Source of the DNA: Woeseiaceae bacterium
GTDB lineage: Bacteria; Pseudomonadota; Gammaproteobacteria; Steroidobacterales; Woeseiaceae
Assembly: GCA_021773115.1 (NCBI GenBank)
Contig: JAJFKS010000033.1
Span: 248,001-312,000, forward strand
Direction of reading: 5' to 3'
Length of the DNA stretch: 64,000 nucleotides
Numbering within the stretch: the first letter of the stretch is position 1; each line of letters starts with the position of its first letter. The notes beneath the pieces were generated by a model. The model was not told where the DNA came from and made no database searches. It saw nothing but the letters and a program-made list of their open reading frames with translations. Shown one piece after another: positions 35,830 through 46,490 of this stretch. Position numbers and translations under genes: made by a program.

Positions 35830-36942
35830 TCATAGCCAACGTCGCAATCGATGCCCGAGTGCTTCAGCAAGTGCGCGCAGGAGATCTCCTGGACGCCGCG
35901 CCAGCTCGAGGCGACCGGCTTGTGAAAAATCCTCCCGAAGCAGGGCGTCCAACTGCCGACACACCTCCGGCGCATGGCTCACGAGATTGAGCTCCTGATT
36001 CGTGAAAAAACTTCGGTAGTCTACGTTCGCAGAGCCCACCATCGCCCAACGCGCGTCAATCAGCGTCACTTTGGCGTGCAGCATGCGCGGCAGGAATTCA
36101 AAGAACTGCACACCGCGTCTCGCCAGCGGCCGCGCCAGCGCGTGGCCGGCCCACTGAACGAAGCGTCGGTCGCTCTGCGCGGGCAGTAGAACGCGGACCT
36201 CGACGCCGCGTCGAACGGCTGCGACGAGGGCGGCTCGAAAGCGTCGATTCGGCACAAAATACGGAGTGACAATGCTTATGCAGCTCTCGGCAGTACCCAG
36301 GGCATCCAGATACTCGCAATACAGGACTCGGCGGCATCTCCGGGAGGCATTTGGCACCAAACGGTACGATCCATCCCAGGGCGGTGGCGTCGGCGCCGGC
36401 CGCCCATCCCAAAGCTCGTCAAACAACGCGCTCGCCGGTGCGGCCAGGCGCCCGGCGAGGCGCACGTGTACATCGCGCCAGCGTCGGTTGCCGACCTGCA
36501 TCCTCGAGCTCGCACGGTGCAGGTTGAAGCCGCCGAGGTATACCGAACGATCGTCCACGACGAGCAGCTTACGGTGGTTGCGTCGGTTGTAGTACCAGGG
36601 ATCGCGCCAGCGCCAGCGGTTGAACCATCGGGCATCGACGCCGGCTTTGCGCAAGTGCCGATAGAGTTTGTCAGTACCCTCGAACAGCGCGCCGGCCGCG
36701 TCCACGTGGACGCGCACGTGCACGCCGACTTTAGCTCGTTCCACCAACGCGTGCGCGAACCGCCAGCCAATTTCATCACCGGCAAAGATGTAGCTCTCCA
36801 GTCGGATCGCGTCCCTGGCTTGACTTATATCCTCCAGCATCGCCGCATACAGGTCATCGCCCTCGCCATAGACGACACAGGATTGCGGCACGGCAAGGCT
36901 ATCCACCAACGGCGTATCCTTGGCGCTGGTCGGGGGATTCAT
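35830..36942 (-). CDS. Cardiolipin synthase / phospholipase D-like protein (ClsB type)
   Basis: The 370-residue protein has two HKD motifs: NHRKLLVVDDRSVYLGGFN and LHAKVTLIDARWAMVGSANV, the latter followed by DYRSF. It lacks the N-terminal membrane helices of ClsA, matching the ClsB group that makes cardiolipin from phosphatidylglycerol or with phosphatidylethanolamine. It lies 4 bases after the EamA transporter. A second, ClsA-type enzyme is encoded at 59881-61290. Confidence 0.9.
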   Translation of the reverse strand: MNPPTSAKDTPLVDSLAVPQSCVVYGEGDDLYAAMLEDISQARDAIRLESYIFAGDEIGWRFAHALVERAKVGVHVRVHVDAAGALFEGTDKLYRHLRKAGVDARWFNRWRWRDPWYYNRRNHRKLLVVDDRSVYLGGFNLHRASSRMQVGNRRWRDVHVRLAGRLAAPASALFDELWDGRPAPTPPPWDGSYRLVPNASRRCRRVLYCEYLDALGTAESCISIVTPYFVPNRRFRAALVAAVRRGVEVRVLLPAQSDRRFVQWAGHALARPLARRGVQFFEFLPRMLHAKVTLIDARWAMVGSANVDYRSFFTNQELNLVSHAPEVCRQLDALLREDFSQAGRLELARRPGDLLRALAEALGHRLRRWL

Positions 36943-36946
36943 CGTG

Positions 36947-37885
36947 TTACTCGCCCCGCGTCTGCGCGCCGGCAGCCATCCTGGGCGGCCGACTCACCGC
37001 GCAAATGCCGAGCAGACTGAGGCCAATACCAGCCAGTTCCAACGCATGCAACTGTTCGGCAAAAAAAACGACGCCCATGATCAGCCCGAAAATGGGCGTC
37101 AGGAAGGTAAAGACATTTAGCTGGCTCAAGCGCGAGCGGCGCAGCAAGGCAAACCAGAGCACAAAGGCCGCCGAGGTCCCAAGCACGCTCAATACCGCCA
37201 AAACGACGACGAAACGCCCCGACCAGTTGATGCTGCCTATGTCCTCGATGGTCGCCGCCAACACCGCCAGCGGCACGGCACCGATCAGCAGCTGCCAACC
37301 CATGCCACGCAGAATGTCCACGCGCCCGGCCAGGCGTTTGAGCGCAACATTGCTCACGGCGATGCCGAGCGCCGCGATCAGGATGAAGACGATACCCAGC
37401 AGCTGTGAATCTGTGCCGGAGAGTCCCGGCGCGCCAATCAGCACGATGCCGCCGAAGCCGCCCGCAAGCCCCCAGCGCTGCAGTGCCGAAAGGTGCTCGT
37501 TCAGAAACCCCCAGGCGAGTACCGCCGCGATCAGCGGCTGGGTGTTGGCAATAACCGTCGCCAGGCCGGGCGACACGCGCGCACCGCCATAGAACATGCC
37601 GAAAAACCCGAGGCTGGTCGCCGTCAGACCGACGAGGACCAGACTGCCCCACTGCGAACGGTCCGCGATCGCGGGACGACCCAGCCACTCGGCCGCAGCG
37701 ATAAGGACGCCACCCGACAGGGCAGCACGCAAAGCGGCGAAGGCCATCGGCGGCGAATCCGCCAGGCCCACGCTGATCAGCGGAAAGCACACCGCCCACA
37801 AGAACATCACCACTATCGCTCCCAACGCGACACTTATAGGGACGCGGTCAGTGCCCGGTGCGTCGGTGTCGACAGGCTCACTCAC
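36947..37885 (-). CDS. EamA/DMT-family transporter
   Basis: A GTG start at 37885 (VSEPVDTDAPG), overlapping the end of the FAD gene by 8 bases, gives 312 residues; the track's longer frame reads backward into that gene. Ten membrane helices form two EamA repeats, with FLWAVCFPLISVGLA at the start and GTSAAFVLWFALLRRS in the second repeat. The substrate of this drug/metabolite family member is unknown. Confidence 0.87.
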   Translation of the reverse strand: MSEPVDTDAPGTDRVPISVALGAIVVMFLWAVCFPLISVGLADSPPMAFAALRAALSGGVLIAAAEWLGRPAIADRSQWGSLVLVGLTATSLGFFGMFYGGARVSPGLATVIANTQPLIAAVLAWGFLNEHLSALQRWGLAGGFGGIVLIGAPGLSGTDSQLLGIVFILIAALGIAVSNVALKRLAGRVDILRGMGWQLLIGAVPLAVLAATIEDIGSINWSGRFVVVLAVLSVLGTSAAFVLWFALLRRSRLSQLNVFTFLTPIFGLIMGVVFFAEQLHALELAGIGLSLLGICAVSRPPRMAAGAQTRGE

Positions 37886-39017
37886 GCGCTGCTCCCGACG
37901 CGGCTCGAGTGTCGCGCTGGCAGCGACACCAGGTGCAATCGCAATCCGCTCGGGTATGTTCGGTGCGTAGCAGGGGTGTGGACGGCAAGCACCGGGCAAG
38001 CGCGGATTTCCATCGCGTCGGCGCATACAGGCGTTGCAGCACGCGCCGCGGATCGCGTCCGGGAACCGCACGTTCGAGCAACATTCGGCGACTCCTGTCA
38101 CCGAGTCGTGCATACAACCAGCGATTGAAAACACTCGCAGCATTCAGCCCCGACAGACGCGCTGACCATGCCTTTTCGTAATTCCCGTTGTCAGCGAGGC
38201 TGCGCCCGGCAAGGTGGCCCGAGCCGAATGCATAGCGCAGCCCGAAGCCGAACAGCGCGTCTTGAAAACCGGCCGATTCGCCGACGTAATAATGATCGCC
38301 GCTGCGGACGCTTGCCACGCGTTGATAATTGCCGCTACCGCCGAATCGGCGTGCACTATGCCAACGCAGCCCGACTTCGCGTCGGAAAAACTCCACGGTC
38401 GCGTCCAGGTATTGTCGCTCGTCATGGAAATGCTTAAAAAGGCACGTTGCTACCGTGCCACGACCCTGGTCGACCAACAGATAACTGTAGCCCGCCGGAG
38501 CCAGCCGATCCGACACCGTCGCATAACAGCCATTCGCCATGTCCGTCTCGAACACGTATCCGGCTGCGATTACATCGGCGCGATGCGGACCCTCGGCGAC
38601 CACGCCGCCGCCGGATAAATGTCGACGACGGTCGCCGAAACGGATCGTAACCCCGGCCGCGAGCGCCTGTGTTTTCAACGCCTGGTCGAGCGTCCCTGCG
38701 TCCCTGCCGCGACGCAGCAAGTAGAAAATCGGTTCGGTAGCCCGCAGCGTGTGGGCCGCGCCGTCGCTGGACAAAAACACGATCTCGTCGATCGGCGTGT
38801 GCGAAAAATTTGCCTGAATGCCCCAGTGTTCGAGTTCTGCGAGCACGTCGGTCGTCGATGTCCAGTTTTCGAGCCCCTGAAAGTCGCCGTGAAACCGGGC
38901 GCCGACATCGGGGCGCTTCTCATAGACGGTCACATCTGCGCCGCACGCACGAGCCGCGAGTGCTGCGCTTAGTCCTGACGGACCGGCACCGACAATCTCC
39001 AGCATACGAGCGGTCAT
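37878..39017 (-). CDS. FAD-dependent oxidoreductase, geranylgeranyl-reductase-like
   Basis: The start MTARMLEIVGAGPSG (GAGGG upstream) gives 379 residues. The N-terminal Rossmann motif VGAGPSGLSAALAARACGADVTVYEK binds FAD; only part of this is quoted as motif, GAGPSG. A later GESAGFQDALFGFGLRYAF stretch is the GD-like FAD ribityl site with Glu replacing Asp. A Cys-rich tail (DCDCTWCRCQ) is odd and may bind metal. The family hydroxylates or saturates lipid-like substrates. It follows the transaldolase stub. Confidence 0.82.
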   Translation of the reverse strand: MTARMLEIVGAGPSGLSAALAARACGADVTVYEKRPDVGARFHGDFQGLENWTSTTDVLAELEHWGIQANFSHTPIDEIVFLSSDGAAHTLRATEPIFYLLRRGRDAGTLDQALKTQALAAGVTIRFGDRRRHLSGGGVVAEGPHRADVIAAGYVFETDMANGCYATVSDRLAPAGYSYLLVDQGRGTVATCLFKHFHDERQYLDATVEFFRREVGLRWHSARRFGGSGNYQRVASVRSGDHYYVGESAGFQDALFGFGLRYAFGSGHLAGRSLADNGNYEKAWSARLSGLNAASVFNRWLYARLGDRSRRMLLERAVPGRDPRRVLQRLYAPTRWKSALARCLPSTPLLRTEHTRADCDCTWCRCQRDTRAASGAARE

Positions 39018-39067
39018 TGACCCTCGCTCGTCATCACGCCTCACTTGCCGAACGGTTGGCGTGCGCG

Positions 39068-39199
39068 TTACTCCACGGCATGCTCGAGGCTCCGTGAGCA
39101 CGCGGCCTCGAAGCTACCATCGTCGAGAAAATCCCGTCGCAGGTCCTCGAGCCAGACGCTTTGACCGATTTCCTTCAGGCGTCGATGTGAACTCATCAT
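39068..39199 (-). pseudogene. tal: Truncated transaldolase N-terminus
   Basis: A frame starting at the ATGATG that overlaps the phosphoketolase stop encodes LKEIGQSVWLEDLRRDFLDD, the conserved start of transaldolase, and stops after about 43 codons. The catalytic lysine and the barrel are gone. Downstream sequence leads straight to the FAD gene. It probably records a deletion of a tal gene that was once co-translated with xfp. It is absent from the ORF track. Confidence 0.75.
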
Positions 39200-41613
39200 T
39201 CGACAGCCTCCGCGCTATTCGGTGGCGTCGAACTATCCGGCCAACGCCAGTCACGAATCGCTACCGGGTCCTCCCCGTGCTCGGTGATGTACTGACGATG
39301 TTCAATAAGTTTGTCGCGAATAAATTGTTTAGCGTAGGCGGCCGTGTAGCCGAGCGAAGGCACCCGATCAATGACATCGCCAACCAGGTGAAAACGATCG
39401 ATGTCGTTGCGCACTGCCATATCGAAGGGCGTCGTGGTCGTACCCTCCTCTTTGTAGCCGCGCACATGCAGATTACCGTGGTTGGTACGCCGGTAGGTCA
39501 ATCGATGGATCAATGTCGGGTAGCCATGGTAGGCGAAGATGATCGGCTTGTCCGTGGTGAACAGCGTGTCGAAGTCACGATCTGACAAGCCATGCGGATG
39601 CTCCTCCTTGGGTTGCAGTGTCATCAGATCGACGACGTTGACTACGCGTATTCGAAGTTCCGGTAACTGCTCACGCAAAATTGAGACAGCAGCCAGAGTC
39701 TCGAGCGTTGGCACGTCGCCCGCACAGGCCATCACCACATCGGGCTCGGCATCCTGATCGTTGCTGGCCCAGGACCAGATGCCCACGCCGGCGCTGCAGT
39801 GCTTGATCGCGGCATCCATATCCAGCCATTGCGACTGCGGCTGTTTGCCGGCGACGATAACGTTGACGAAATCGCGTGAGCGCAGACATTGATCGGCTAC
39901 GCACAGCAAGGTGTTGGCATCCGGCGGTAGATAGACACGGATAACGTCGGCCTTCTTGTTCACGACGTGATCGATAAAGCCCGGGTCCTGATGCGAAAAG
40001 CCGTTGTGATCCTGACGCCAGACGTGCGAGGTGAGCAGGTAGTTCAGTGAGGCAATCGGCCGACGCCACGGAATATCCTGGCTGGTCACCTTGAGCCACT
40101 TCGCGTGCTGGTTGAACATCGAATCGATGATGTGAATGAAGGCTTCGTAGCAGGAGAAAAAACCGTGCCGGCCGGTCAGCAGATACCCTTCCAGCCAACC
40201 CTGGCAGGTGTGCTCGCTCAAGATTTCCATGACCCGCCCGTCCGCAGCGAGGTGATCGTCCTCGTCGCTGCGCTCGGCCATCCAGGCACGGTCAGTCACC
40301 TCAAACAAGGCCGAGAGGCGATTGGACGCGGTCTCGTCCGGACCAAACACGCGAAAATTGCGGTTGCGCTCGTTACGTTGCATGACGTCACGCAGCAACT
40401 GGCCGAGCACACGGGTCGCCTCCCCCTGCACGCCGCCCGGCACGGGTACCTCGACTGCATAGTCGCGATAGTCTGGCATGCGAAGATTCTTTAGTAACAC
40501 GCCGCCATTGGCGTGCGGATTCGCACCCATGCGTTGGCAGCCGCTGGGCGCCAGCGCCGTCACATTAGCGACCGGTGCGCCCTGTGCATCGAACAATTCT
40601 TCCGGTCGATAACTCTTCAGCCACGCCTCAAGTTGCGCCACGTGTTCAGGATTGCCAGCGAGGCCTGAGAGTGGCACTTGGTGCGAGCGCCAGGAGCCTT
40701 CAGTACGTTTGCCGTCCACCTCAGCCGGGCCCGTCCAGCCTTTGGGTGTGCGCATTATGATCATCGGCCAGCGCGGTCGCTCGGTGTTAGTGCCATCGCG
40801 TGCTGTTTGCTGGATCGTCTGAATGTCCGTCAATGCACGATCGAGCGTCGTCGCCATCGCCTCGTGCATACGATCGGGATCGTCGCCTTCGACAAAATAC
40901 GGTCGATAGCCGTAACCAACGAACAGGCTCTCCAGCTCCTCGTGACTTATGCGTGCGAGTAACGTTGGTGCCGCAATTTTGTAGCCATTCAGGTGCAGGA
41001 TCGGGAGCACCGCACCGTCGTTAGCGGGATTTAGAAACTTGTTCGAGTGCCAGGCGGCTGCGAGCGGCCCGGTCTCCGCCTCGCCATCGCCAACCACACA
41101 CGTAGCGATCAACGATGGATTGTCAAATACGGCACCGTAGGCATGCGACAGCGCGTAACCGAGTTCGCCGCCTTCGTGAATTGAACCCGGGGTCTCGGGA
41201 GCAACATGGCTCGGGATACCACCCGGAAATGAGAATTGTTTGAACAGGCGGCGCATGCCGTCAGTGTCCTGGGACACATTCGGGTACACCTCGCTGTAAC
41301 TGCCCTCAAGCCAGGTGTTGGCGACCAGTGCCGGGCCGCCGTGGCCGGGGCCGGCAATATAGATCATGTTCAGGTCCCGAGCCTTGATCGTACGATTTAG
41401 ATGCGCGTAAATGAAGTTAAGGCCCGGACTTGTGCCCCAGTGCCCGAGCAGGCGCGGCTTGATGTGTTCAAGCGTCAGCGGCTCGGCCAACAAGGGGTTG
41501 TCGAGCAAATAGATCTGGCCGACGGACAGATAGTTGGCGGCGCGCCAATAGGCATTGAGTTGCGTGAGTTGGTCGGCGCTCAACGTTACCTGTGTGTCAG
41601 GTGCAGTGTTCAT
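39196..41613 (-). CDS. xfp: Phosphoketolase (xylulose-5-P/fructose-6-P)
   Basis: The 805-residue thiamine-diphosphate enzyme cleaves xylulose 5-phosphate or fructose 6-phosphate with phosphate to give acetyl phosphate. It shows [33 protein letters not shown] (ThDP-Mg site), GWTGP and [19 protein letters not shown]. Its ATG overlaps the acetate kinase stop, so acetyl phosphate formed here can be used by AckA to make ATP. Confidence 0.97.
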   Translation of the reverse strand: MNTAPDTQVTLSADQLTQLNAYWRAANYLSVGQIYLLDNPLLAEPLTLEHIKPRLLGHWGTSPGLNFIYAHLNRTIKARDLNMIYIAGPGHGGPALVANTWLEGSYSEVYPNVSQDTDGMRRLFKQFSFPGGIPSHVAPETPGSIHEGGELGYALSHAYGAVFDNPSLIATCVVGDGEAETGPLAAAWHSNKFLNPANDGAVLPILHLNGYKIAAPTLLARISHEELESLFVGYGYRPYFVEGDDPDRMHEAMATTLDRALTDIQTIQQTARDGTNTERPRWPMIIMRTPKGWTGPAEVDGKRTEGSWRSHQVPLSGLAGNPEHVAQLEAWLKSYRPEELFDAQGAPVANVTALAPSGCQRMGANPHANGGVLLKNLRMPDYRDYAVEVPVPGGVQGEATRVLGQLLRDVMQRNERNRNFRVFGPDETASNRLSALFEVTDRAWMAERSDEDDHLAADGRVMEILSEHTCQGWLEGYLLTGRHGFFSCYEAFIHIIDSMFNQHAKWLKVTSQDIPWRRPIASLNYLLTSHVWRQDHNGFSHQDPGFIDHVVNKKADVIRVYLPPDANTLLCVADQCLRSRDFVNVIVAGKQPQSQWLDMDAAIKHCSAGVGIWSWASNDQDAEPDVVMACAGDVPTLETLAAVSILREQLPELRIRVVNVVDLMTLQPKEEHPHGLSDRDFDTLFTTDKPIIFAYHGYPTLIHRLTYRRTNHGNLHVRGYKEEGTTTTPFDMAVRNDIDRFHLVGDVIDRVPSLGYTAAYAKQFIRDKLIEHRQYITEHGEDPVAIRDWRWPDSSTPPNSAEAVE

Positions 41614-42779
41614 TCGGATAGCTCCAGTATTGAAGTTGTTTCTGATGGGTGGTCAATGTTCAGCAAAATTCGGGCGGCGTCAGCCATGACACGCGCCTCA
41701 TCGGTGGGTACGACCCAGATTTCCACCGCGCTGTCCTCAGCATGAATCAGCCCGCCAGCCTCCGCGGACACTGTTGTATTGTGCTTCGCATCAAGCCGAA
41801 TGCCCGCCCAGGCAAGACGTTCCAGGATTCGGGCCCGCACGAGACTGGCATGCTCGCCGATACCGCCGCCAAACAGGATTGCGTCGGCGCCGCCGAGCAC
41901 AGCGAGATAGGCACCCAGGTACTTGCGAATACGGTGACAGAACATCGCGACCGCGAGCGCAGCGTCGCTGCTATCACTCCCCAAGAGCTCCTGCATGTCG
42001 CCGGTTTGCCCGGAAACGGCCCGCAGGCCAGATGACTCGTTCAAAATCCAGCCGAGTTCGGCCGGGCTGAATCCAGCTTCGTCAATCAGGTGCAAGACCG
42101 CCGCCGGGTCGAGGTCACCGCAGCGGGTGGCCATCATCAGCCCCTCAAGTGGCGAAAAGCCCATGGAGGTTTCCAGCGGTGAACCGTGGTCGCTGGCTGT
42201 CATCGAACACCCGGCTCCCAGCTGCAGCGAGATCACACGAGTACCGCCTGGACTCTGACTACGCTCGCGCCACTGGTCCAGCATCGACTGATGCGCTATG
42301 CCGTGAAACCCGTATCGGCGCAGTTGGTACTTGTCGGCCCACTCCCGGGGTACCGCGTAGTGAGCGGCCGCCCGCGGCAACTCCGCGTAGAACCCGGTAT
42401 CGAAACAGGCCGCCTGTCGAACCTCAGAACCAAACGCCTCGCGGCTGGCACGAATCCAATCGAGCGCGACGCCGTTATGCAGTGGCGCCAGCGTTCTGAG
42501 CCTGTCAATCTCGTCCTCGACACCGGCGTCAATCCAGCACGGTGCGCGCAAGCGCTGGCCACCGTGAACGACGCGGTGCATGACAAGCTTCGGAGCACCC
42601 AGGGCATGGCGGCGCACGAAATCCACGAGTACATCGGGATCCCGTGCCGGCGACGGCGACAGGTGCATATCGGCAACGCGGCTCAGCTCACCGTCGAGCA
42701 CATAGTCCGCCAGTCGCAACGACGAACTGCCGGCGTTAACGGTGAGAATGTGGTGGCCTTTGTCGGGTGCCGCAGTCAT
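41610..42779 (-). CDS. ackA: Acetate kinase
   Basis: From [20 protein letters not shown] (AGAGGCGG upstream) the protein has 389 residues. It shows [28 protein letters not shown], the ATP-binding [15 protein letters not shown] and [11 protein letters not shown]. It converts acetyl phosphate and ADP to acetate and ATP. The translational overlap with xfp makes a two-step ATP-yielding module. No phosphotransacetylase gene is present here. Confidence 0.96.
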   Translation of the reverse strand: MTAAPDKGHHILTVNAGSSSLRLADYVLDGELSRVADMHLSPSPARDPDVLVDFVRRHALGAPKLVMHRVVHGGQRLRAPCWIDAGVEDEIDRLRTLAPLHNGVALDWIRASREAFGSEVRQAACFDTGFYAELPRAAAHYAVPREWADKYQLRRYGFHGIAHQSMLDQWRERSQSPGGTRVISLQLGAGCSMTASDHGSPLETSMGFSPLEGLMMATRCGDLDPAAVLHLIDEAGFSPAELGWILNESSGLRAVSGQTGDMQELLGSDSSDAALAVAMFCHRIRKYLGAYLAVLGGADAILFGGGIGEHASLVRARILERLAWAGIRLDAKHNTTVSAEAGGLIHAEDSAVEIWVVPTDEARVMADAARILLNIDHPSETTSILELSE

Positions 42780-42816
42780 TGGCCGCCTCTTGTTTACTCT
42801 GCGCCGGCCGGCACCA

Positions 42817-43074
42817 TTAAGCGCCCCACCGCCGACTGAAAAAGTTGTAGAGCGGGACGTAGACGATGGCGGCATAGAAGCCGAACAGGAAACTCTCAAT
42901 GAGCCCCAGCAAAAAACCCCACCAGGACAGCCATTCGAATGCTGGCAGGATCTGCTCAAGAAAAGCATGCATGTGCAGAGATTCCGGTGTCACCAGCCCC
43001 CAAAGCACGCACACGACAAACGACACCGCCGCCCAACTGCCGAGCGACCATCCCACGATTTTCCAGTTCAACAT
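42817..43074 (-). CDS. Small membrane protein, DUF5676-like
   Basis: From MLNWKIVGWSLGSWAAVSFV (GAGGAGAA upstream) the 85-residue protein has two to three membrane helices and the family stretch CVLWGLVTPESLHMHAFLEQ. The His-Met-His pair and the SLFGFYAAIVYVPLYNFF-like ending are typical of small membrane proteins near copper pumps. The function is unknown. Confidence 0.82.
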   Translation of the reverse strand: MLNWKIVGWSLGSWAAVSFVVCVLWGLVTPESLHMHAFLEQILPAFEWLSWWGFLLGLIESFLFGFYAAIVYVPLYNFFSRRWGA

Positions 43075-43084
43075 CAGGTTCTCC

Positions 43085-43240
43085 TCAATGGTGTTTGTCC
43101 GGCTTTTGCCCGTCATCGCCAGGGTCTTCTTCACTGTTCGCGCCATGATCGCCGTGGCCGCCGTGTCCGTGAAACAGGTGCATGCCAACGCACAACAATA
43201 AAATGATCAAAAAAAACGAATTTGCATTCAGCCAACCCAT
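43085..43240 (-). CDS. Small His/Gly-rich membrane protein (DUF2933-like; not in ORF track)
   Basis: The minus-strand ATG at 43240 opens a 51-residue frame: MGWLNANSFFLIILLLCVGM, one helix, then HLFHGHGGHGDHGANSEEDP and a tail ending DKHH. It closely parallels the 61-residue protein at 30957-31142 (same M-x-W-L start, same MHLF-GHGGHG join). It sits 10 bases before the DUF5676-like gene and 10 bases after the PII-like gene. Metal binding by the HGG repeat is inferred. Confidence 0.8.
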   Translation of the reverse strand: MGWLNANSFFLIILLLCVGMHLFHGHGGHGDHGANSEEDPGDDGQKPDKHH

Positions 43241-43250
43241 ATTGGTCACC

Positions 43251-43583
43251 CTACTCGGTTAACGAGGCGCCCAACACCTCGGCGCCATTGGTCAGATTGA
43301 CCAGCCGGTCGATGCTTTCAACAGTCAACATGCCAGCCTGAGCACCGCAATCTTGCGCGCACTGTCCAATCGCACCAATTATGGAATCAAGCTTTTCGTC
43401 GCCGACATACAATATCAATCGGGCGTTGTCGTTCATCAGGTCGCGGCGAAAGAAATTGGGATGTTCACCGTAACCTTGCACGTGCTCAACTGTCACGCCG
43501 GGTACACCGCAAGCACGCAAGCTCTTTTCCATGGTCGGCAGAATGTCGATCGGTACGATCGCCGTGATACGTTTGATCTTCAT
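43251..43583 (-). CDS. PII-like signalling protein
   Basis: The start MKIKRITAIVPIDILPTMEK (AGGAGACC upstream) gives 110 residues with a ferredoxin-like fold. The region corresponding to the T-loop reads VEHVQGYGEHPNFFRR, followed by ARLILYVGDEKLDSII. It lacks the uridylylated Tyr and GlnB signatures. PII-like proteins of this kind accompany metal efflux systems and may bind metal or nucleotide; cysteines in CAQDCGAQAG could contribute. Confidence 0.82.
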   Translation of the reverse strand: MKIKRITAIVPIDILPTMEKSLRACGVPGVTVEHVQGYGEHPNFFRRDLMNDNARLILYVGDEKLDSIIGAIGQCAQDCGAQAGMLTVESIDRLVNLTNGAEVLGASLTE

Positions 43584-43647
43584 GTTAGGGTCTCCTGAAT
43601 TGCATTGCCGTGGCCGCGGGTCGCCAGCAGGTGCTGTACATAACCAG

Positions 43648-44025
43648 CTATTCCACAATCAACTTGCCGCGGAACATGCCCATCTGGCAGGCGAACTCAT
43701 ACTCCCCAGGCTCCGTCGGAACGAATTCCACGGCCACCGTTTCACCGGTCGGCAATTGCACGCTTTTATCAAAGTCCGGCAGCATCACCATTTCCGAACA
43801 ACTCGCCGTTTCCTCGCGGCGAAAGTTCAAGCGCACCGGCTTACCGCGCTCAACCAGCACAAGGTCGGGCGTGTAGCCGCCCTTGACCAAAATCATTGCC
43901 TCCTGCTGTCCTGAGCTTGTCAGCGTCGCTCGCGTCCCCTTTGATTTCTTCAACCAGAAAAACCACACGATGAACACGATCAGCGTAAATCCAAGCACCG
44001 TTACGAATAGACGATCGGGTGTCAT
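43648..44025 (-). CDS. Cupredoxin-domain protein, membrane-anchored
   Basis: The 125-residue protein has an N-terminal membrane helix ([20 protein letters not shown]) and a cupredoxin domain with [16 protein letters not shown] and [15 protein letters not shown]. The Cys and Met positions match the cupredoxin family with a CxMGM copper loop found beside CopA pumps. It may pass copper to or from the pump. Its ATG overlaps the copA stop by 4 bases. Confidence 0.88.
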   Translation of the reverse strand: MTPDRLFVTVLGFTLIVFIVWFFWLKKSKGTRATLTSSGQQEAMILVKGGYTPDLVLVERGKPVRLNFRREETASCSEMVMLPDFDKSVQLPTGETVAVEFVPTEPGEYEFACQMGMFRGKLIVE

Positions 44026-46490
44026 GTCACAGCTCCTTTAGGTTGGAAATAGCGAAGGCGATTGGCGTTGGTAACCACCGTGACCGAGCTGAACGCCATG
44101 GCGCCTGCGGCAATCAGCGGCGAGAGCAACAAGCCCGTGAACGGATACAACAGTCCCATCGCAACAGGAACGCCCAAAATGTTGTATATGAATGCGCCAA
44201 AGAGGTTCTGCTTAACATTTCGCATCGTCGCGCGGGAGATTTCCATGGCTGTCACAACGCCCGTCAAACTCCCCTTAATCAAGGTTATGTCGCTCGCCTC
44301 AATCGCTACGTCGGTTCCGGTGCCGATCGCCATGCCGACGTCGGCTTGTGCAAGCGCCGGTGCATCGTTAATGCCATCGCCGACCATTGCGACGACCTTG
44401 CCTTCGAGTTGCAGCTTCTGAATTTCGTGGGCCTTGTCCTGCGGCAGGACATCAGCCAGAACCCGGTCAACGCCGACCTGTTCCGCAATCGCCTCGGCAG
44501 TGCGCGCGTTGTCGCCGGTGATCATGACGACCTCAAGACCCAGGCTGTGCAAGGCCTTGATCGCCATCGGCGAGTCGTCCTTGATCGTGTCAGCAACCGC
44601 AACCAGGCCCGCGGCTTCGCCGTCGATTGCGACGTACATGGGTGTTTTGCCATCGGCGGCGAGGCGATCCCAGTCAGCGCTCAAGGCATCGGCATCGATG
44701 TTTCTATCGCGCAATAATTTGACGTTGCCGAGCAACAGCTCGTGCTCGCCCACTCGGCCACTGACGCCGTGTCCGGGGATAGCGGCAAAATCGATACTCG
44801 CCTGAAGCGTGAGCCCGCGCGACTCCGCGCCGCGCACGATCGCCTCGCCCAAAGGGTGCTCAGAGCCTTTTTCCAGTGCCGCCGTCCACGCCAGAAGATC
44901 GTCCTCGACAAACCCGCCAATCGTGACTACGTCGGTCAAGGCAGGTTCACCCTTGGTGATGGTGCCGGTCTTATCAAGGACAATGGCATCGATGCGTTTG
45001 GCCGTTTGCAAGGCATCGCCCGAGCGAATCAGAATGCCGTTCTCGGCGCCTTTACCAATACCCACTGTCAGCGACGTTGGCGTTGCCAGTCCTAAAGCGC
45101 AGGGGCACGCAATGATGAGCGTGGTGACCAGAACAATGATGGCGTAGACAATACGTGGCTCGGGACCGACGTTGTACCAGACCATGAAGGCGAGAATGCC
45201 GAGGATCATGACGGTCGGAACGAAGTAGGCGGCAACCTGATCCACCACACGCTGAATCGGCGCTTTGGATCCCTGCGCGTCCTGCACCATGCGAATGATG
45301 TTCGCCAGTGCGGTGTCCTTGCCGACTCGGGTGGCCTTGAATGTAAAGCTGCCGGTTTTGTTAAGCGTCGCACCGATCACCTCATCGCCGACGCCTTTTT
45401 CCACCGGCATCGACTCACCGGTGATCATGGATTCATCGATGCTGCTCGAGCCTTCTGTCAGCGTGCCATCGACCGGGATCTTTTCGCCCGGGCGTACCAC
45501 GACCAGGTCACCGCCCACGACTTCCTCGACGGGAATGTCCACCTCTCTACCTTCACGTACGACGCGGGCTGTCTTGGCCTGCAGGCCAACCAGCTTCTTA
45601 ATCGCCTCCGAGGTCTTGCCTTTGGCTTTGACTTCCAGCGCCATCCCTAAGACAACCAACGCCACGACCACTGTCGAGACATCCCAAAACGCTTCGGCCA
45701 GCGCCTGGGTTGGAAACCACTGCGGAAACAGCACGGCGACGGCCGAATACAAAAACGCCGCGGTGATACCGGATGCAATCAGCGTGTGCATGTTGGCCGT
45801 ACGATGTTTGAGTGCCGCCCACATGCCGGTGTAGAACTGCGAGCCGGACCACACGAGAACCGGTAGCGTCAACAGGCCAAGCAGGCCCCATACGATGCGA
45901 CGATTGTCACTGCCCATTGGCATCCAGTCGCGGAGCCCAGGAACAAAGTCCGGATAGCTAAAGAACATCACCGGCAGAGAAATTACGCCCGCGAACCAGA
46001 ACTTTCGCATCAGGCTCTTGTATTCAGCGTTTTGTTGTTCAGCATGTCGATCAACACTCCCTCCCGTCGAATCCAGTGCCGGCGCCAACCGATAGCCACT
46101 TTCCTCGACAGCTCGCCTCAAACCCTCGACATCAATCAATGCCGGTCGGTATTCGATATTCACTTCAGCGGTGGCCGAGTTCACCGAGGCGGAAATAACA
46201 CCTGAAGTCCGCAGCAACGCACCCTCGACCTGCGAAACGCAGGAAGCGCAGCGCAAGCCCTCCACGGCCATACGCGCCTTGGCCCCTCCGACGGTAAAGC
46301 CTTCTTCGCGTACGGCGTCAGCCAATGTACGCACTTCAACCTGTTCCTCGTTGTATTCAACCTGAGCACTTTTGTCCGCCAAGCTGACGCGTGCATCTGA
46401 CACGCCAGGGATGCGACGTAGGGCGACCTGCACACGCTTTGAGCAATGTATGCAAGTCATGTCCTCTACGGTGAACTTAAGTTGTTGCAT
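44022..46490 (-). CDS. copA: Cu(I)-exporting P1B-1 ATPase
   Basis: From [20 protein letters not shown] (GGAGTC upstream) the pump has 822 residues. Two metal-binding domains carry CIHC (13-16) and CASC (81-84). The membrane motif is [13 protein letters not shown], the phosphorylation site [12 protein letters not shown], and the hinge [10 protein letters not shown]. This is the classic CopA type exporting Cu(I) from the cytoplasm. It overlaps the Rieske gene by 14 bases. Confidence 0.97.
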   Translation of the reverse strand: MQQLKFTVEDMTCIHCSKRVQVALRRIPGVSDARVSLADKSAQVEYNEEQVEVRTLADAVREEGFTVGGAKARMAVEGLRCASCVSQVEGALLRTSGVISASVNSATAEVNIEYRPALIDVEGLRRAVEESGYRLAPALDSTGGSVDRHAEQQNAEYKSLMRKFWFAGVISLPVMFFSYPDFVPGLRDWMPMGSDNRRIVWGLLGLLTLPVLVWSGSQFYTGMWAALKHRTANMHTLIASGITAAFLYSAVAVLFPQWFPTQALAEAFWDVSTVVVALVVLGMALEVKAKGKTSEAIKKLVGLQAKTARVVREGREVDIPVEEVVGGDLVVVRPGEKIPVDGTLTEGSSSIDESMITGESMPVEKGVGDEVIGATLNKTGSFTFKATRVGKDTALANIIRMVQDAQGSKAPIQRVVDQVAAYFVPTVMILGILAFMVWYNVGPEPRIVYAIIVLVTTLIIACPCALGLATPTSLTVGIGKGAENGILIRSGDALQTAKRIDAIVLDKTGTITKGEPALTDVVTIGGFVEDDLLAWTAALEKGSEHPLGEAIVRGAESRGLTLQASIDFAAIPGHGVSGRVGEHELLLGNVKLLRDRNIDADALSADWDRLAADGKTPMYVAIDGEAAGLVAVADTIKDDSPMAIKALHSLGLEVVMITGDNARTAEAIAEQVGVDRVLADVLPQDKAHEIQKLQLEGKVVAMVGDGINDAPALAQADVGMAIGTGTDVAIEASDITLIKGSLTGVVTAMEISRATMRNVKQNLFGAFIYNILGVPVAMGLLYPFTGLLLSPLIAAGAMAFSSVTVVTNANRLRYFQPKGAVT

